The notes beneath the pieces were generated by a model that did no database searches, was not told where the DNA came from, and saw only the letters and a program-made list of their open reading frames with translations. A DNA stretch of 34,582 bases from Lachnospiraceae bacterium. GTDB taxonomy: Bacteria; Bacillota; Clostridia; Lachnospirales; Lachnospiraceae. The stretch spans positions 1 through 34,582 of the forward strand of contig CAAGJU010000386.1 in the NCBI GenBank assembly GCA_900770225.1, read 5' to 3'. Below are positions 16,158-25,519 of the stretch, piece after piece; the stretch's first letter is position 1, and every line of letters starts with the position of its first letter. Position numbers and translations under genes: made by a program.

Positions 16158-16185
16158 AAAAAGGCACCCTCACGGGTGCCTTTTG
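16158..16185. terminator. Bidirectional rho-independent terminator
   Basis: AAAAGGCACCC (16159-16169) pairs with GGGTGCCTTTT (16174-16184) around a short loop, with A and T runs on either side. It can end icd on the minus strand and any read-through of the structured RNA on the plus strand. Confidence 0.9.
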
Positions 16186-16196
16186 CATTTCAAATC

Positions 16197-17417
16197 TTAT
16201 ACTTCGTAGAGCTTCCGCTCGAGCTCTGTGTGAATCGCCTGAATAAATTCTTCGGAATTGAGCTTCTTCACATTCTTCAGCGTCGTGATCCTGACGAGAT
16301 CCCCCGTCATCTTTCCGGATTCGATCGTATCGATTGTCGCCTGCTCCAGCTTATCCGCAAAATCACAAAGCTCGGGAATGCTGTCCAGCTCACCTCTCTT
16401 GCGGAGAGCACCGGACCACGCAAAGATCGTAGCCACAGAGTTCGTGGATGTCTCCTCGCCTTTCAGATACTTATAGTAATGACGCTGCACCGTACCGTGC
16501 GCCGCCTCATATTCATAATATCCGTGCGGAGACACGAGAACCGACGTCATCATGGCCAGTGAACCGAAAGCCGACGAAAGCATGTCACTCATGACATCGC
16601 CGTCATAATTTTTGCAGGCCCAGATGAAGCCGCCCTCTGATTTCATGATCCGCGCAACAGCATCGTCGATCAGGGTATAAAAATACGTGATGCCGGCTTC
16701 CTTAAACCTGTCCGCATACTCGCTGTCATACATCTCCTGGAAGATATCCTTGAAGCGATGATCATACGTCTTGGAGATCGTATCCTTGGAAGCAAACCAC
16801 AGATCCTCTTTCCGCGCCAGCGCATATTCAAAGCAGCTGCGCGCGAAGCTTGTGATCGAGTCATCCAGATTGTGCGTACCCTGTACGACACCTGCGCCGT
16901 CAAAATCATGAACGGTCACGCGCTGCTCGCCGCTTCCGTCTGCCGGTGTGTAGACGAGTTCCACTTTTCCCGGTCCGGGAATGCGCATCTCGACATTACG
17001 ATATACATCACCATACGCATGACGGGCGATCGTGATCGGCTTCTTCCAGCATTTCACCACGGGCTCAATGCCTTTCACGATGATCGGTGTGCGGAAAACC
17101 GTACCGTCGAGAATCGCACGGATCGTACCGTTCGGGCTCTTCCACATTTTTTTCAGACCGTACTCTTCCACTCGGGCAGCGTTCGGTGTGATCGTTGCAC
17201 ACTTGACAGCAACGCCATATTTTTTCGTCGCCTCGGCGGCATCGATCGTTACCTGATCGTTGGTCTCGTCGCGGTATTTCAGGCCGAGATCATAGTATTC
17301 CGATTTCAGATCAATGAACGGCGTGATCAGTTCATCCTTGATCATCTTCCAGAGGATTCTCGTCATCTCATCTCCGTCCATCTCAACAAGAGGTGTTTTC
17401 ATCCTGATCTTTTCCAT
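16197..17417 (-). CDS. icd: NADP+-dependent isocitrate dehydrogenase
   Basis: Oxidatively decarboxylates isocitrate to 2-oxoglutarate with NADP+, supplying the carbon skeleton for glutamate and NADPH. The 406-residue sequence is of the homodimeric type also found in eukaryotes: MKTPLVEMDGDEMTRI at the start, the substrate loop TITPNAARVEEYGLKKMWKS, the metal-site region YDGDVMSD, and the cofactor region GYYEYEAAHGTVQRHY. ATG 17417 follows GGAAGGAG; an ATG at 17441 would add eight residues without a ribosome site. It lies 36 bp after gatB and is probably the last gene of that transcript, ending at the terminator at 16158-16185. Confidence 0.95.
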   Translation of the reverse strand: MEKIRMKTPLVEMDGDEMTRILWKMIKDELITPFIDLKSEYYDLGLKYRDETNDQVTIDAAEATKKYGVAVKCATITPNAARVEEYGLKKMWKSPNGTIRAILDGTVFRTPIIVKGIEPVVKCWKKPITIARHAYGDVYRNVEMRIPGPGKVELVYTPADGSGEQRVTVHDFDGAGVVQGTHNLDDSITSFARSCFEYALARKEDLWFASKDTISKTYDHRFKDIFQEMYDSEYADRFKEAGITYFYTLIDDAVARIMKSEGGFIWACKNYDGDVMSDMLSSAFGSLAMMTSVLVSPHGYYEYEAAHGTVQRHYYKYLKGEETSTNSVATIFAWSGALRKRGELDSIPELCDFADKLEQATIDTIESGKMTGDLVRITTLKNVKKLNSEEFIQAIHTELERKLYEV

Positions 17418-17453
17418 GACTTGATTCTCCTTCCCATACACTTGTTTTTGATT

Positions 17454-18893
17454 TCAGGCATTCAGCTTCTCTGCCAGCTTCTTATTAACATCGGCGGGAT
17501 TTGCCTTGCCCTTCATCTGCTTCATGACCTGTCCGACCAGGAATCCCAGAACCTTGGTCTTGCCGTCACGGTACTGCTGTACCACGGCCGGGTTGGCTTC
17601 GATGACGCCGTTTACCGCTTCATCCAGTGCGCCCTCGTCCTTCTCCACCTTCATGCCATGCTCGTCCGCGTACTGCTCAGGATCCACATCGTGATCAAAG
17701 ATCTCCTCAAAGATCTTCTTCGCAGATCCGTTGCTCAGCGTCCCTTCATCCACCATGCGGATCAGGGCAGCGAGATTCTTACCGGAAAAATCAATGTCCG
17801 ACGCATCAATCTTCTTCTCCTTGCAGAGATGCATGGCCTCGACCATGAGCCAGTTGGAAGCCTTCTTCGGGTTGGCACCCTCTTTCACGGTCTCTTCAAA
17901 AATATCCGCCAGCCGCTTGGTGCCTGTGAGAATAGATGCATCATAGGCCGGAAGTCCGTAATCACGGATATAGCGCGCCTGACGCTCCGGCTGCATTTCC
18001 GGAAGGCTCTCTCTCGTCTTCTCGATCCACTCATCGCTGATCTCGATCGGCGGAAGATCCGGATCCGGGAAGTAACGGTAGTCCTGTGCATTTTCCTTGC
18101 TGCGCATCGCGTAGGATGACTGTGCATCCTCATTCCAGTGACGGGTTTCCTGCACCACCGGGCGTCCGGATTCCAGCAGATCGATCTGACGTGTCATCTC
18201 GTTCTGGATCATATGAGAGATCGCGCTGAACGAAGAGAGATTTTTCGTCTCGGTTCTCGTGCCGAATGCCTCTGCACCCTGTTCGCGCACGGAGAGATTG
18301 ACATCAGCCCGCATGGATCCCTCCTGCAGCTTGCAGTCGGAAGCGCCGATATACTGCGCGATCATGCGGAGTGACTCCAGGTACTGGATGACCTCTTCAT
18401 CATCACGCATATCCGGCTCAGACACGATCTCGATCAGCGGAACGCCGCTCCGGTTGAAATCGACGTAGGAGATGCCCTGAAACTCGTCGTGAACAAGCTT
18501 GCCGGCATCCTCCTCCATGTGGATCTCATGAATGCGGATCTTCTTTTTCGTGCCGTCCTTCTTTGTAATCTCTACCCAGCCGTTGCGACAGATCGGCTCA
18601 TAGAGCTGGGAGATCTGATAGTTCTGCGGATTATCCGGATAGAAGTAATTTTTTCTGTCGAATTTGCAGTGCTGGTTGATCTCGCAGTGTGCGGCAAGAC
18701 CCACGGCCATCGCATACTGTACGACCTGCTTATTCAGCACCGGGAGCGATCCCGGCATGCCGGAGCACACGGGACAGGAATGGCTGTTCGGCGCACCGCC
18801 GAATGCCGTGGAGCAGCCGCAGAAGATTTTTGTCTTCGTGGCCAGTTCGACATGGACTTCCAGTCCGATATCGGTTTCATATATTTTTCCCAT
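17454..18893 (-). CDS. gatB: Aspartyl/glutamyl-tRNA amidotransferase subunit B
   Basis: Binds misacylated Asp-tRNA(Asn) or Glu-tRNA(Gln) and activates it for amidation, using ammonia passed from GatA. The 479-residue product shows ETDIGLEVHVEL, the zinc-ligand region FCGCSTAF...CPVCSGMPGSLPVLN, DRKNYFYPDNPQNYQISQ and the C-terminal YqeY-like tail domain. Two starts are possible: GTG 18902 overlapping the gatA stop (GTGA), or ATG 18893, preceded by GGTGA five bases upstream. ATG is preferred. Translation is coupled to gatA either way. Confidence 0.96.
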   Translation of the reverse strand: MGKIYETDIGLEVHVELATKTKIFCGCSTAFGGAPNSHSCPVCSGMPGSLPVLNKQVVQYAMAVGLAAHCEINQHCKFDRKNYFYPDNPQNYQISQLYEPICRNGWVEITKKDGTKKKIRIHEIHMEEDAGKLVHDEFQGISYVDFNRSGVPLIEIVSEPDMRDDEEVIQYLESLRMIAQYIGASDCKLQEGSMRADVNLSVREQGAEAFGTRTETKNLSSFSAISHMIQNEMTRQIDLLESGRPVVQETRHWNEDAQSSYAMRSKENAQDYRYFPDPDLPPIEISDEWIEKTRESLPEMQPERQARYIRDYGLPAYDASILTGTKRLADIFEETVKEGANPKKASNWLMVEAMHLCKEKKIDASDIDFSGKNLAALIRMVDEGTLSNGSAKKIFEEIFDHDVDPEQYADEHGMKVEKDEGALDEAVNGVIEANPAVVQQYRDGKTKVLGFLVGQVMKQMKGKANPADVNKKLAEKLNA

Positions 18894-18898
18894 CGATC

Positions 18899-20350
18899 TC
18901 ACCGTCCTTCCGAAGTTCTGCGCGCTGCCTGCTCATAGGTATATGCCGCACGGAGGAGCGTCTTTTCGCGGAAGCAGTCACCGATCATCTGCATGCCGAT
19001 CGGAAGCCCTGCCGCATCACATCCCACCGGCACCGTGATACCGGGAAGTCCGCAGAGGTTGACAGAAACAGTGTAGATATCAGACAGGTACATCTTCAGC
19101 GGATCGCTGAGAGACTTGCCGATCTCCGGCGCCGTTGTCGGCGCTGCCGGAGCAAGGATGATATCATATTTTTCAAACGCACGGTTGAAGGACTGTTTGA
19201 TCAGGTTCTTGACGCGGAGCGCCTTCAGGTAATAGGCGTCGTAGTAGCCGGAGCTCAGTACGAACGATCCGAGCATGATCCTGCGCTTGACCTCGTCGCC
19301 GAAGCCCTCTGTCCTTGTCTTCTTATAGAGATCATTCAGATCCTCATAATTTTCCGCGCGATAGCCGTACTTCACACCGTCGAAGCGCTCAAGGTTGGAG
19401 CTTGCCTCCGCACAGGCAATGACATAGTACGCAGGGATCGCATAATCGATCAGGTCCAGATGGAACTCTTCCACCTCAGCGCCTGCCGCAGCGAGGACAT
19501 CACCTGCTGCGCGGATGGCAGTGGCGATCTCCGGTTCCAGTCCGTCACCGAAATACTCCTTCGGGATACCGATCTTCAGGCCGCGCACATCTTCCCTCAG
19601 CGCGGACATGAAATCATAGTCATCCAGTGTAGCGGAGGTTGAATCCTTTTTGTCCGGTCCGGCGATTACCTGAAGCAGGGCCGCCGCATCGCTGACATTG
19701 CCGGCGATCGGTCCGATCTGATCAAGCGATGAACCATAGGCGATCAGTCCGTATCGGGAGACAGCGCCATAGGTCGGCTTCATGCCGACTACACCGCAGT
19801 ACGAGCTGGGCTGACGGATGGAGCCGCCGGTATCTGATCCGAGTGCCATGCTGATCTCGCCCGAGGCAACAGCCGCACATGATCCGCCGGACGACCCGCC
19901 CGGTACGTGATTCAGATCGGCCGGATTGCGCGTCGGTCCGAAAAATGATGTCTCCGTCGTGCTGCCCATGGCGAATTCATCCATATTCGTCTTGCCGATG
20001 ACGATCATGCCGGCATCACGCAGTTTTGTGATGACTTCAGCGTCATAGGTGGGTACAAAATTATCAAGGATATGCGAAGCACACGTCGTCAGAAGTCCTT
20101 TCGTACAGATATTATCCTTGACGGCGATGGGAACACCGGCGAGCGGTCCCTTCAGGGTTCCGTCGTCAATGGCCTTCTGCACTTCATCCGCGCGCTTCAT
20201 GGCTCCATCTTCATCGACGGTGATGAAGGCGTGGATATCCTGATCCTTTTCTTTGATCTCTTGCAGAGACTGGCGTACGGCGTCAGCCACACGAATGCGG
20301 CCTGCGCGGATATCTGCGCTGAGCTCTGCTGCTGTCTTCGAAGCTGTCAA
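18899..20350 (-). CDS. gatA: Aspartyl/glutamyl-tRNA amidotransferase subunit A
   Basis: Glutaminase subunit of GatCAB and a member of the amidase signature family. The Ser-cisSer-Lys triad is visible: Lys in VPIAVKDN (about 78), the cis-serine in DTGGSIRQP, and the nucleophile in the PGGSSGGS loop region. It has 483 residues, normal for the family. The start codon is TTG with a perfect AGGAGG eight bases upstream and no ATG that would fit. It is separated from gatC by 104 bp, which is loose for this operon. Confidence 0.96.
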   Translation of the reverse strand: MTASKTAAELSADIRAGRIRVADAVRQSLQEIKEKDQDIHAFITVDEDGAMKRADEVQKAIDDGTLKGPLAGVPIAVKDNICTKGLLTTCASHILDNFVPTYDAEVITKLRDAGMIVIGKTNMDEFAMGSTTETSFFGPTRNPADLNHVPGGSSGGSCAAVASGEISMALGSDTGGSIRQPSSYCGVVGMKPTYGAVSRYGLIAYGSSLDQIGPIAGNVSDAAALLQVIAGPDKKDSTSATLDDYDFMSALREDVRGLKIGIPKEYFGDGLEPEIATAIRAAGDVLAAAGAEVEEFHLDLIDYAIPAYYVIACAEASSNLERFDGVKYGYRAENYEDLNDLYKKTRTEGFGDEVKRRIMLGSFVLSSGYYDAYYLKALRVKNLIKQSFNRAFEKYDIILAPAAPTTAPEIGKSLSDPLKMYLSDIYTVSVNLCGLPGITVPVGCDAAGLPIGMQMIGDCFREKTLLRAAYTYEQAARRTSEGR

Positions 20351-20454
20351 CGTTAAAACCTCCTGTTGCTGAAAATCCGAAGCTTATGCAGTACATAGCA
20401 CGATTCATCGTATGTGGGTTTGCGGCCTGACAACAAAAGTCCGGCATACATCTC

Positions 20455-20748
20455 TTACTCGATCGTGATCGGGACTACGTACTGGTCGTCTTCCTTTTCC
20501 GGTGCATTCGCAAGCATATCGGCACGGCCGTCCCCGTTGGTCACCACGTCCTCGCGGAATACATTTTTCAGAGGAAAAATATGCGACATGGGTTCCACAT
20601 TCGAGGTATCCAGGTCATTCAGCCTGTCCACATAATCCAGCATCTGCTGCATATCTGCCTTCGCTCTCTCGCGTCCGGCGTCATCCAGCTTCAGCTTGGC
20701 CAGAATGCTGACATAATCAATGGTTTCATCTGTAATCTGCTCTGCCAT
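20455..20748 (-). CDS. gatC: Aspartyl/glutamyl-tRNA amidotransferase subunit C
   Basis: Small stabilising belt around the GatA-GatB interface. The 97-residue product matches the family in length and pattern: an N-terminal helix (DETIDYVSILAKLKL), the middle helix MQQMLDYVDRLNDLDTSNVEP and a C-terminal segment with LKNVFREDVV. ATG 20748 follows AGAGG; extending to 20808 would add 20 residues encoded by repetitive upstream DNA. Together with gatA and gatB it indicates tRNA-dependent amidation for Asn-tRNA and/or Gln-tRNA. Confidence 0.93.
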   Translation of the reverse strand: MAEQITDETIDYVSILAKLKLDDAGRERAKADMQQMLDYVDRLNDLDTSNVEPMSHIFPLKNVFREDVVTNGDGRADMLANAPEKEDDQYVVPITIE

Positions 20749-20807
20749 TCTGCCAACCTCTTCTCTGCATACTGTCACTGTACACTGTGTATTATCTCTG
20801 CGCAGCA

Positions 20808-20901
20808 TCTCTGCCAGTCATTTTATACTCTATGCAGGCTGCCACTGCGCAGAGTCTCTGCCTGTCGTTTTATACTCTATGCAGGCTGCCACTGCGCAGA
20901 G
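20808..20901. repeat. 47-bp tandem direct repeat between dapL and gatC
   Basis: Copy 1 (20808-20854) and copy 2 (20855-20901) differ at only a few bases and each ends with CTGCGCAGAG; a further TCTCTGCGCAG occurs just before (about 20795-20805). On the minus strand each copy carries TATAAAA, which could act as a -10. It may modulate gatC expression or simply be a recent duplication. Confidence 0.75.
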
Positions 20902-20923
20902 TCTCCGTGTGATGCTGTCCTGA

Positions 20924-22138
20924 TCACCAGTTTTTGATTCTGTCGATCGCGCGCACGGTGTTCTCATAGGAACCGAACGCCGTCAGACGGAAGAAATGCT
21001 CACCGCTCGGTCCGAAACCGGATCCCGGTGTTCCGACGATGTTGACCTCATGCAGCAGCCTGTCAAAGAACTCCCAGCTCGTGAGGTTGTCCGGTGTCTT
21101 CAGCCAGATATAGGGTGCGTTTACGCCGCCGTATACGGTATAGCCGGCATCCTTCAGTCCGTTGTAGATCGCCGATGCATTTTTCTGATAATAGCCTACC
21201 TGCTCACGGATCTGCTGCTTTCCTTCCGGTGTATATACTGCCGCACCGGCCTTCTGCACGATGTAAGGTGCGCCGTTGAACTTTGTGCCGTGACGACGGG
21301 CCCAGAGATCATGCATGCAGACGCCGTCCGCATCCTTCAGTTCCTCCGGCACAACGGTAAAGCCGAGACGCACGCCGGTGAATCCTGCATTCTTGGAGAA
21401 GCTGCGGATCTCGATCGCGCAGGTGCGGGCACCCTCACATTCATAAATGGAATGCGGGCAGGAATCCTCGGTGATATAAGCCTCATAGGCAGCATCATAA
21501 AGGATCACAGCGCCAATCTTATTCGCGTAATCAACCCAGTCCTGAAGTCTTTCCTTCGTGATCGCCATACCGGTCGGATTGTTCGGATAGCAGAGATAGA
21601 TGATATCCGGATTCTCCTTCGGGAATTCAGGCGTGAAGTTATTCGCCTCGGTGCAGGGCATATAGATGAAATTCTTATAACGTCCGGTAGCCTGATCATA
21701 AGCACCGGAGCGGCCTGCCATGACATTTGAATCTACATATACCGGATATACCGGATCGCAGACGGCCACACGGCTGTCCTCAGAGAAGATCTCCTGGATA
21801 TTGCCGGAATCGCTCTTGGCTCCGTCCGAGACAAAGATCTCATTATCCGATACCTGGCATCCTCTCTGTCTGTACTCTTCAGCGATCGCACTGCGCAGGA
21901 ATTCATAGCCGAGATCCGGTGAATAACCGTGGAAGGTCTCCTTATGTGCCATCTCATCCACGCCCTCGTGAAGGGTCTTGATGATCTCCGGCACCAGCGG
22001 CTGTGTTACATCACCGATGCCCAGACGGATGATATCGGCATCCGGATGAGCCTCCTGATAAGCTGCAACCTTTTTTGCAATTGTGGAAAACAGGTAACTG
22101 CCCTGCAGATTCAGATAATTCTTATTTGCTTTGAACAT
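20924..22138 (-). CDS. dapL: LL-diaminopimelate aminotransferase
   Basis: PLP enzyme that converts tetrahydrodipicolinate directly to LL-2,6-diaminopimelate in lysine and peptidoglycan precursor synthesis, bypassing the succinylase and acetylase routes. The 404-residue protein has IIRLGIGDVTQPL, FVSDGAKSD, YPNNPTG, and the PLP-lysine motif SFSKNAGFTGVRLG, all typical of DapL. AGGAGG precedes ATG 22138 by five bases. It lies 18 bp after pyrG, so the two are likely co-transcribed. Confidence 0.95.
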   Translation of the reverse strand: MFKANKNYLNLQGSYLFSTIAKKVAAYQEAHPDADIIRLGIGDVTQPLVPEIIKTLHEGVDEMAHKETFHGYSPDLGYEFLRSAIAEEYRQRGCQVSDNEIFVSDGAKSDSGNIQEIFSEDSRVAVCDPVYPVYVDSNVMAGRSGAYDQATGRYKNFIYMPCTEANNFTPEFPKENPDIIYLCYPNNPTGMAITKERLQDWVDYANKIGAVILYDAAYEAYITEDSCPHSIYECEGARTCAIEIRSFSKNAGFTGVRLGFTVVPEELKDADGVCMHDLWARRHGTKFNGAPYIVQKAGAAVYTPEGKQQIREQVGYYQKNASAIYNGLKDAGYTVYGGVNAPYIWLKTPDNLTSWEFFDRLLHEVNIVGTPGSGFGPSGEHFFRLTAFGSYENTVRAIDRIKNW

Positions 22139-22156
22139 AGTTCCTCCTTCTGCCGT

Positions 22157-23779
22157 TTACTCAGACTTTGTGCCGTGATGCTCAACTGCTGCATGGATGA
22201 ATCCTGCAAACAGCGGATGAGGGCGGTTCGGACGGCTCTTGAACTCCGGATGTGCCTGCGTGCCGATGAAGAACGGATGATCCTCTCTCTTCAGCTCCAT
22301 CATCTCCACGATATGTCCGTCCGGTGAGATACCCGACAGTACCATGCCGCCGTCTGTGAGTGCCTTGCGGAAATCATTGTTGACCTCATAGCGGTGTCTG
22401 TGTCTCTCGCTGATCTGCTTCGTGCCGTAGAGCTCAAGGGCAAGGGAGCCATCCTGCAGAACACAGGGATATGCACCGAGCCTTAACGTGCCGCCCAGAT
22501 CGGTCACGTCGTTCTGATCAGGAAGCAGGGCGATCACCGGATGCATGGTGTCAGGATCGAGCTCGATGGAATGAGCATCATGATATCCGCAGACATCTCT
22601 CGCAAATTCGATGATGGCTACCTGCATGCCAAGGCAGATGCCGAGATACGGAACACGGTTTACGCGTGCATAATGCGCCGCGCTGATCATACCGTCCACG
22701 CCGCGGCTTCCGAATCCGCCGGGAATCAGGATGCCGTCCATACCCTTCAGGATCTCAGCGGCATTATCGTCGTCAACCTTTTCAGAATCGATCCAGTGAA
22801 TGTCGACGTCTGCATCATTTTTGATACCGCCGTGCTTCAGAGCCTCCACCACACTGAGATAGGCGTCATGCAGCGCCGTGTACTTGCCGACAATGGCAAT
22901 ATTTACCTTATGGCTCAGATGTTTGGACCGGTAAACCATATCCGTCCACTCCGTGAGATCCGGCTTCGGATCTTCCATGTGCAGACTTTCCAGAGCAACA
23001 TCCGCCAGATGCTCCTGCTCCATGGCCAGCGGAACCTCATAGAGCGTATCGCAGTCGAGGTTCTGGAGCACATGGCTGCTCGGAACATTACAGAACAGAG
23101 CGATCTTGTCCTTGATGTTCTGGGAGAGAGGCTTCTCGGAGCGGCATACCAGAATATCCGGCATGATACCGAGACTCTGCAGCGACTTCACCGACATCTG
23201 CGTAGGCTTTGTCTTCAGCTCCTGAGAGGTTCTGAGATAAGGGATCAGCGTCACGTGGATGATGATCGCGTTCTCATGGCCGATATCATGCTGGAACTGA
23301 CGGATTGCCTCGAGGAACGGCTGGGATTCGATATCTCCCACGGTGCCGCCGATCTCGATGATGGCGATCGTCTCCTCATTCAAATCCTTTGCACGGTAAA
23401 AACGGCTCTTGATCTCATTGGTAATATGCGGAATAACCTGAACGGTACCGCCGCCGTAATCTCCGTGTCTTTCCTTCTGGAGAACCGTGGAGTATACCTT
23501 TCCGGTTGTGACATTGGAGTTATGATCAAGGGATTCATCGATGAACCTCTCGTAATGGCCAAGGTCGAGATCCGTCTCGGTGCCGTCATCGGTGACAAAA
23601 ACTTCTCCATGCTGGATTGGGTTCATCGTACCAGGGTCTACATTGATGTAAGGGTCAAATTTCTGCATGGTCACATGATATCCTCTCGCCTTGAGAAGGC
23701 GTCCGAGGGATGCGGCTGTGATCCCCTTACCAAGACCGGAAACAACACCACCGGTTACGAATACGTACTTGACTGCCAT
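22157..23779 (-). CDS. pyrG: CTP synthase
   Basis: Makes CTP from UTP, ATP and glutamine. The 540-residue enzyme has the N-terminal synthetase domain (FVTGGVVSGLGKGITAASLG and KFDPYINVDPGTM) and a C-terminal class I glutaminase with the nucleophile in LGICLGMQ and a terminal HPEF segment. AGGAGG lies a few bases before ATG 23779. The 137-bp gap after purF contains only short inverted repeats. I do not see the G-run leader used for attenuation of pyrG in Bacillus. Confidence 0.97.
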   Translation of the reverse strand: MAVKYVFVTGGVVSGLGKGITAASLGRLLKARGYHVTMQKFDPYINVDPGTMNPIQHGEVFVTDDGTETDLDLGHYERFIDESLDHNSNVTTGKVYSTVLQKERHGDYGGGTVQVIPHITNEIKSRFYRAKDLNEETIAIIEIGGTVGDIESQPFLEAIRQFQHDIGHENAIIIHVTLIPYLRTSQELKTKPTQMSVKSLQSLGIMPDILVCRSEKPLSQNIKDKIALFCNVPSSHVLQNLDCDTLYEVPLAMEQEHLADVALESLHMEDPKPDLTEWTDMVYRSKHLSHKVNIAIVGKYTALHDAYLSVVEALKHGGIKNDADVDIHWIDSEKVDDDNAAEILKGMDGILIPGGFGSRGVDGMISAAHYARVNRVPYLGICLGMQVAIIEFARDVCGYHDAHSIELDPDTMHPVIALLPDQNDVTDLGGTLRLGAYPCVLQDGSLALELYGTKQISERHRHRYEVNNDFRKALTDGGMVLSGISPDGHIVEMMELKREDHPFFIGTQAHPEFKSRPNRPHPLFAGFIHAAVEHHGTKSE

Positions 23780-23916
23780 ATCTTTCCTCCTGATTTTTTA
23801 TATGGTTGCACGTTCAACTTATTATGTCTGCTAACCCATTCTATGAATGGTGATTCATACTGTTTCGACAGTCCACAGATGATTCTGCAATTCATACACC
23901 TGCCATCCGCAGGCAA

Positions 23917-25344
23917 TCAGTCATCCAGCAGATCCCGGATCTCATGATCCGGCACATCTATGGGATATTCATTATTGAAGCAGGCCCTGCAGATCGGCAG
24001 ATCGCCCACCATGCTCTGCAGTTCACTGATCGGCATATAGCCGAGGGAATCCGCACCTATCATCTCCCGGATCTGCTCTGTGGAATGCCGGGAAGCGATC
24101 AGCTGCTGATTGCTCGGCACATCCACACCGAAGTAGCACGGATGCAGGAACGGCGGAGAGCTGATCCGCACATGGACCTCGGTCGCTCCGCAGTGCTTCA
24201 GCGTCCGGATCAGGTTGGCAATTGTCGTTCCTCGGACGATCGAGTCATCGACGATCACGACTCTCTTGCCCCGGACAACCGATCCGATGACCGACAGCTT
24301 TATTTTTACACTGGATTCGCGCTCATCCTGGCTCGGCTTGATGAACGTCCGTCCCACATAGCTGTTCTTATTGAATACAATGGCATAGGGGATGCCGGAG
24401 GCCTGCGCATATCCCATTGCTGCCGCGAGTCCGGAATCCGGAACACCCGCGACGATATCCGCATCCACGGGATATGTCTTTGCCAGCGCCGCTCCTCCCC
24501 GGATTCTGGCATCATAGACCTCAATGCCGTCGATACGGGAATCCAGCCGGGCAAAATAAATGTATTCGAATATGCAGTGCGCCTGCTTCGAAGGCTCGAC
24601 AACCTCATCCAGGAACTGCGATGTGAGCTCGCCGTCAGAATTGACCGTGACGATTTCGCCCGGCTTCACATCGCGGATGAACTTCGCGCCGATGGAATGC
24701 AGTGCGCAGTCCTCAGACGCCATCACCCAGGTGTTATCTCTCTTTCCGATGCACAGCGGACGGATGCCGTAGGGATCGCGGACACCGATCAGCTTTCTGG
24801 GGCTCATCAGTACGATCGCATAGGCACCGCGGATCCTGTCACAGGCCTTTTTGACTGCAATCTCAATGGAAGGCGCCTTCACACGCTCCTGCGCAATGCA
24901 GTAGGCAATGACTTCCGAATCGATGGAAGTATGAAAAATAGCTCCGGTGTTTTCCATTTCTTCCCGGAGCTCAAGTGCGTTGACCAGGTTCCCGTTGTGT
25001 GCAAGTGCCAGTGATCCCTTCAGATAGTTCAGGACCAGAGGCTGCGCGTTGTTCACATTGAGAGAACCCGACGTCGAGTAACGGACATGGCCGATGCCGA
25101 TATTGCCCGTCAGTTCATCAATTTTTGAAGGTTTGAAAACTTCAGAGAGTAGTCCCAGTCCGCGGTAGGATCTGACTCTTCCCTTGGGGCCGGAAGTGTC
25201 GCTCACGGCGATTCCGCACGACTCCTGCCCTCTGTGCTGGAGCGCTTCCAGTCCGTAGTAGATCGAACGGCTGACATCACCGCCGTCGAGGTCATACATA
25301 CCGAATACGCCGCATTCTTCCTTTAATCCTGTCGTCTCATTCAT
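23917..25344 (-). CDS. purF: Amidophosphoribosyltransferase
   Basis: First committed step of purine synthesis: PRPP plus glutamine gives phosphoribosylamine. The sequence starts with a ten-residue propeptide before Cys11 (LKEE|CGVFG), the glutaminase nucleophile exposed by self-cleavage. Cysteines in HCIFEYIYFA, PCYFGVD and CRAC match the four [4Fe-4S] ligands of the B. subtilis enzyme. The PRPP loop is VVIVDDSIVRGTT. Length is 475. GGGGAGG precedes ATG 25344. It stands apart from other pur genes. Confidence 0.97.
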   Translation of the reverse strand: MNETTGLKEECGVFGMYDLDGGDVSRSIYYGLEALQHRGQESCGIAVSDTSGPKGRVRSYRGLGLLSEVFKPSKIDELTGNIGIGHVRYSTSGSLNVNNAQPLVLNYLKGSLALAHNGNLVNALELREEMENTGAIFHTSIDSEVIAYCIAQERVKAPSIEIAVKKACDRIRGAYAIVLMSPRKLIGVRDPYGIRPLCIGKRDNTWVMASEDCALHSIGAKFIRDVKPGEIVTVNSDGELTSQFLDEVVEPSKQAHCIFEYIYFARLDSRIDGIEVYDARIRGGAALAKTYPVDADIVAGVPDSGLAAAMGYAQASGIPYAIVFNKNSYVGRTFIKPSQDERESSVKIKLSVIGSVVRGKRVVIVDDSIVRGTTIANLIRTLKHCGATEVHVRISSPPFLHPCYFGVDVPSNQQLIASRHSTEQIREMIGADSLGYMPISELQSMVGDLPICRACFNNEYPIDVPDHEIRDLLDD

Positions 25345-25465
25345 GCCAGCCTCCCCGTCTTTACCTGCGCATCAAGTCTGTCAGCATCATGAATCACCGG
25401 AGATCAGCCGCACTCTGCAGGTGAGTGTGGCTTTTCTATCGTGTAAAGCTCAAAAACAAATACAT

Positions 25466-25495
25466 ATTTTAGCATAAGATACTGTCACGGCGCAA
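25466..25495 (-). promoter_or_regulatory. Possible promoter of purF
   Basis: On the minus strand TTGCGC (25495-25490) and an extended -10 TGC-TAAAAT (box at 25471-25466) are 18 bases apart. The leader of about 115 nt holds a small hairpin (GCCaCACTC with GAGTGcGGC), but nothing that resembles a known purine riboswitch. Confidence 0.4.
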
Positions 25496-25519
25496 CAGAT
25501 TAGGTACTCATAATACAGA

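Noticed and set aside
16758..18119. Long plus-strand open frame of 453 codons opposite gatB and icd
   Set aside because: It lies antisense across two clear conserved genes, has no Shine-Dalgarno site or recognisable domain, and reflects codon bias of the real genes.
22541..23947. Long plus-strand open frame of 468 codons opposite pyrG
   Set aside because: Antisense to a full-length conserved CTP synthase, with no family motifs.
25345..25470. Purine or other riboswitch in the purF leader
   Set aside because: Only a small hairpin is seen and no conserved riboswitch core was recognised.
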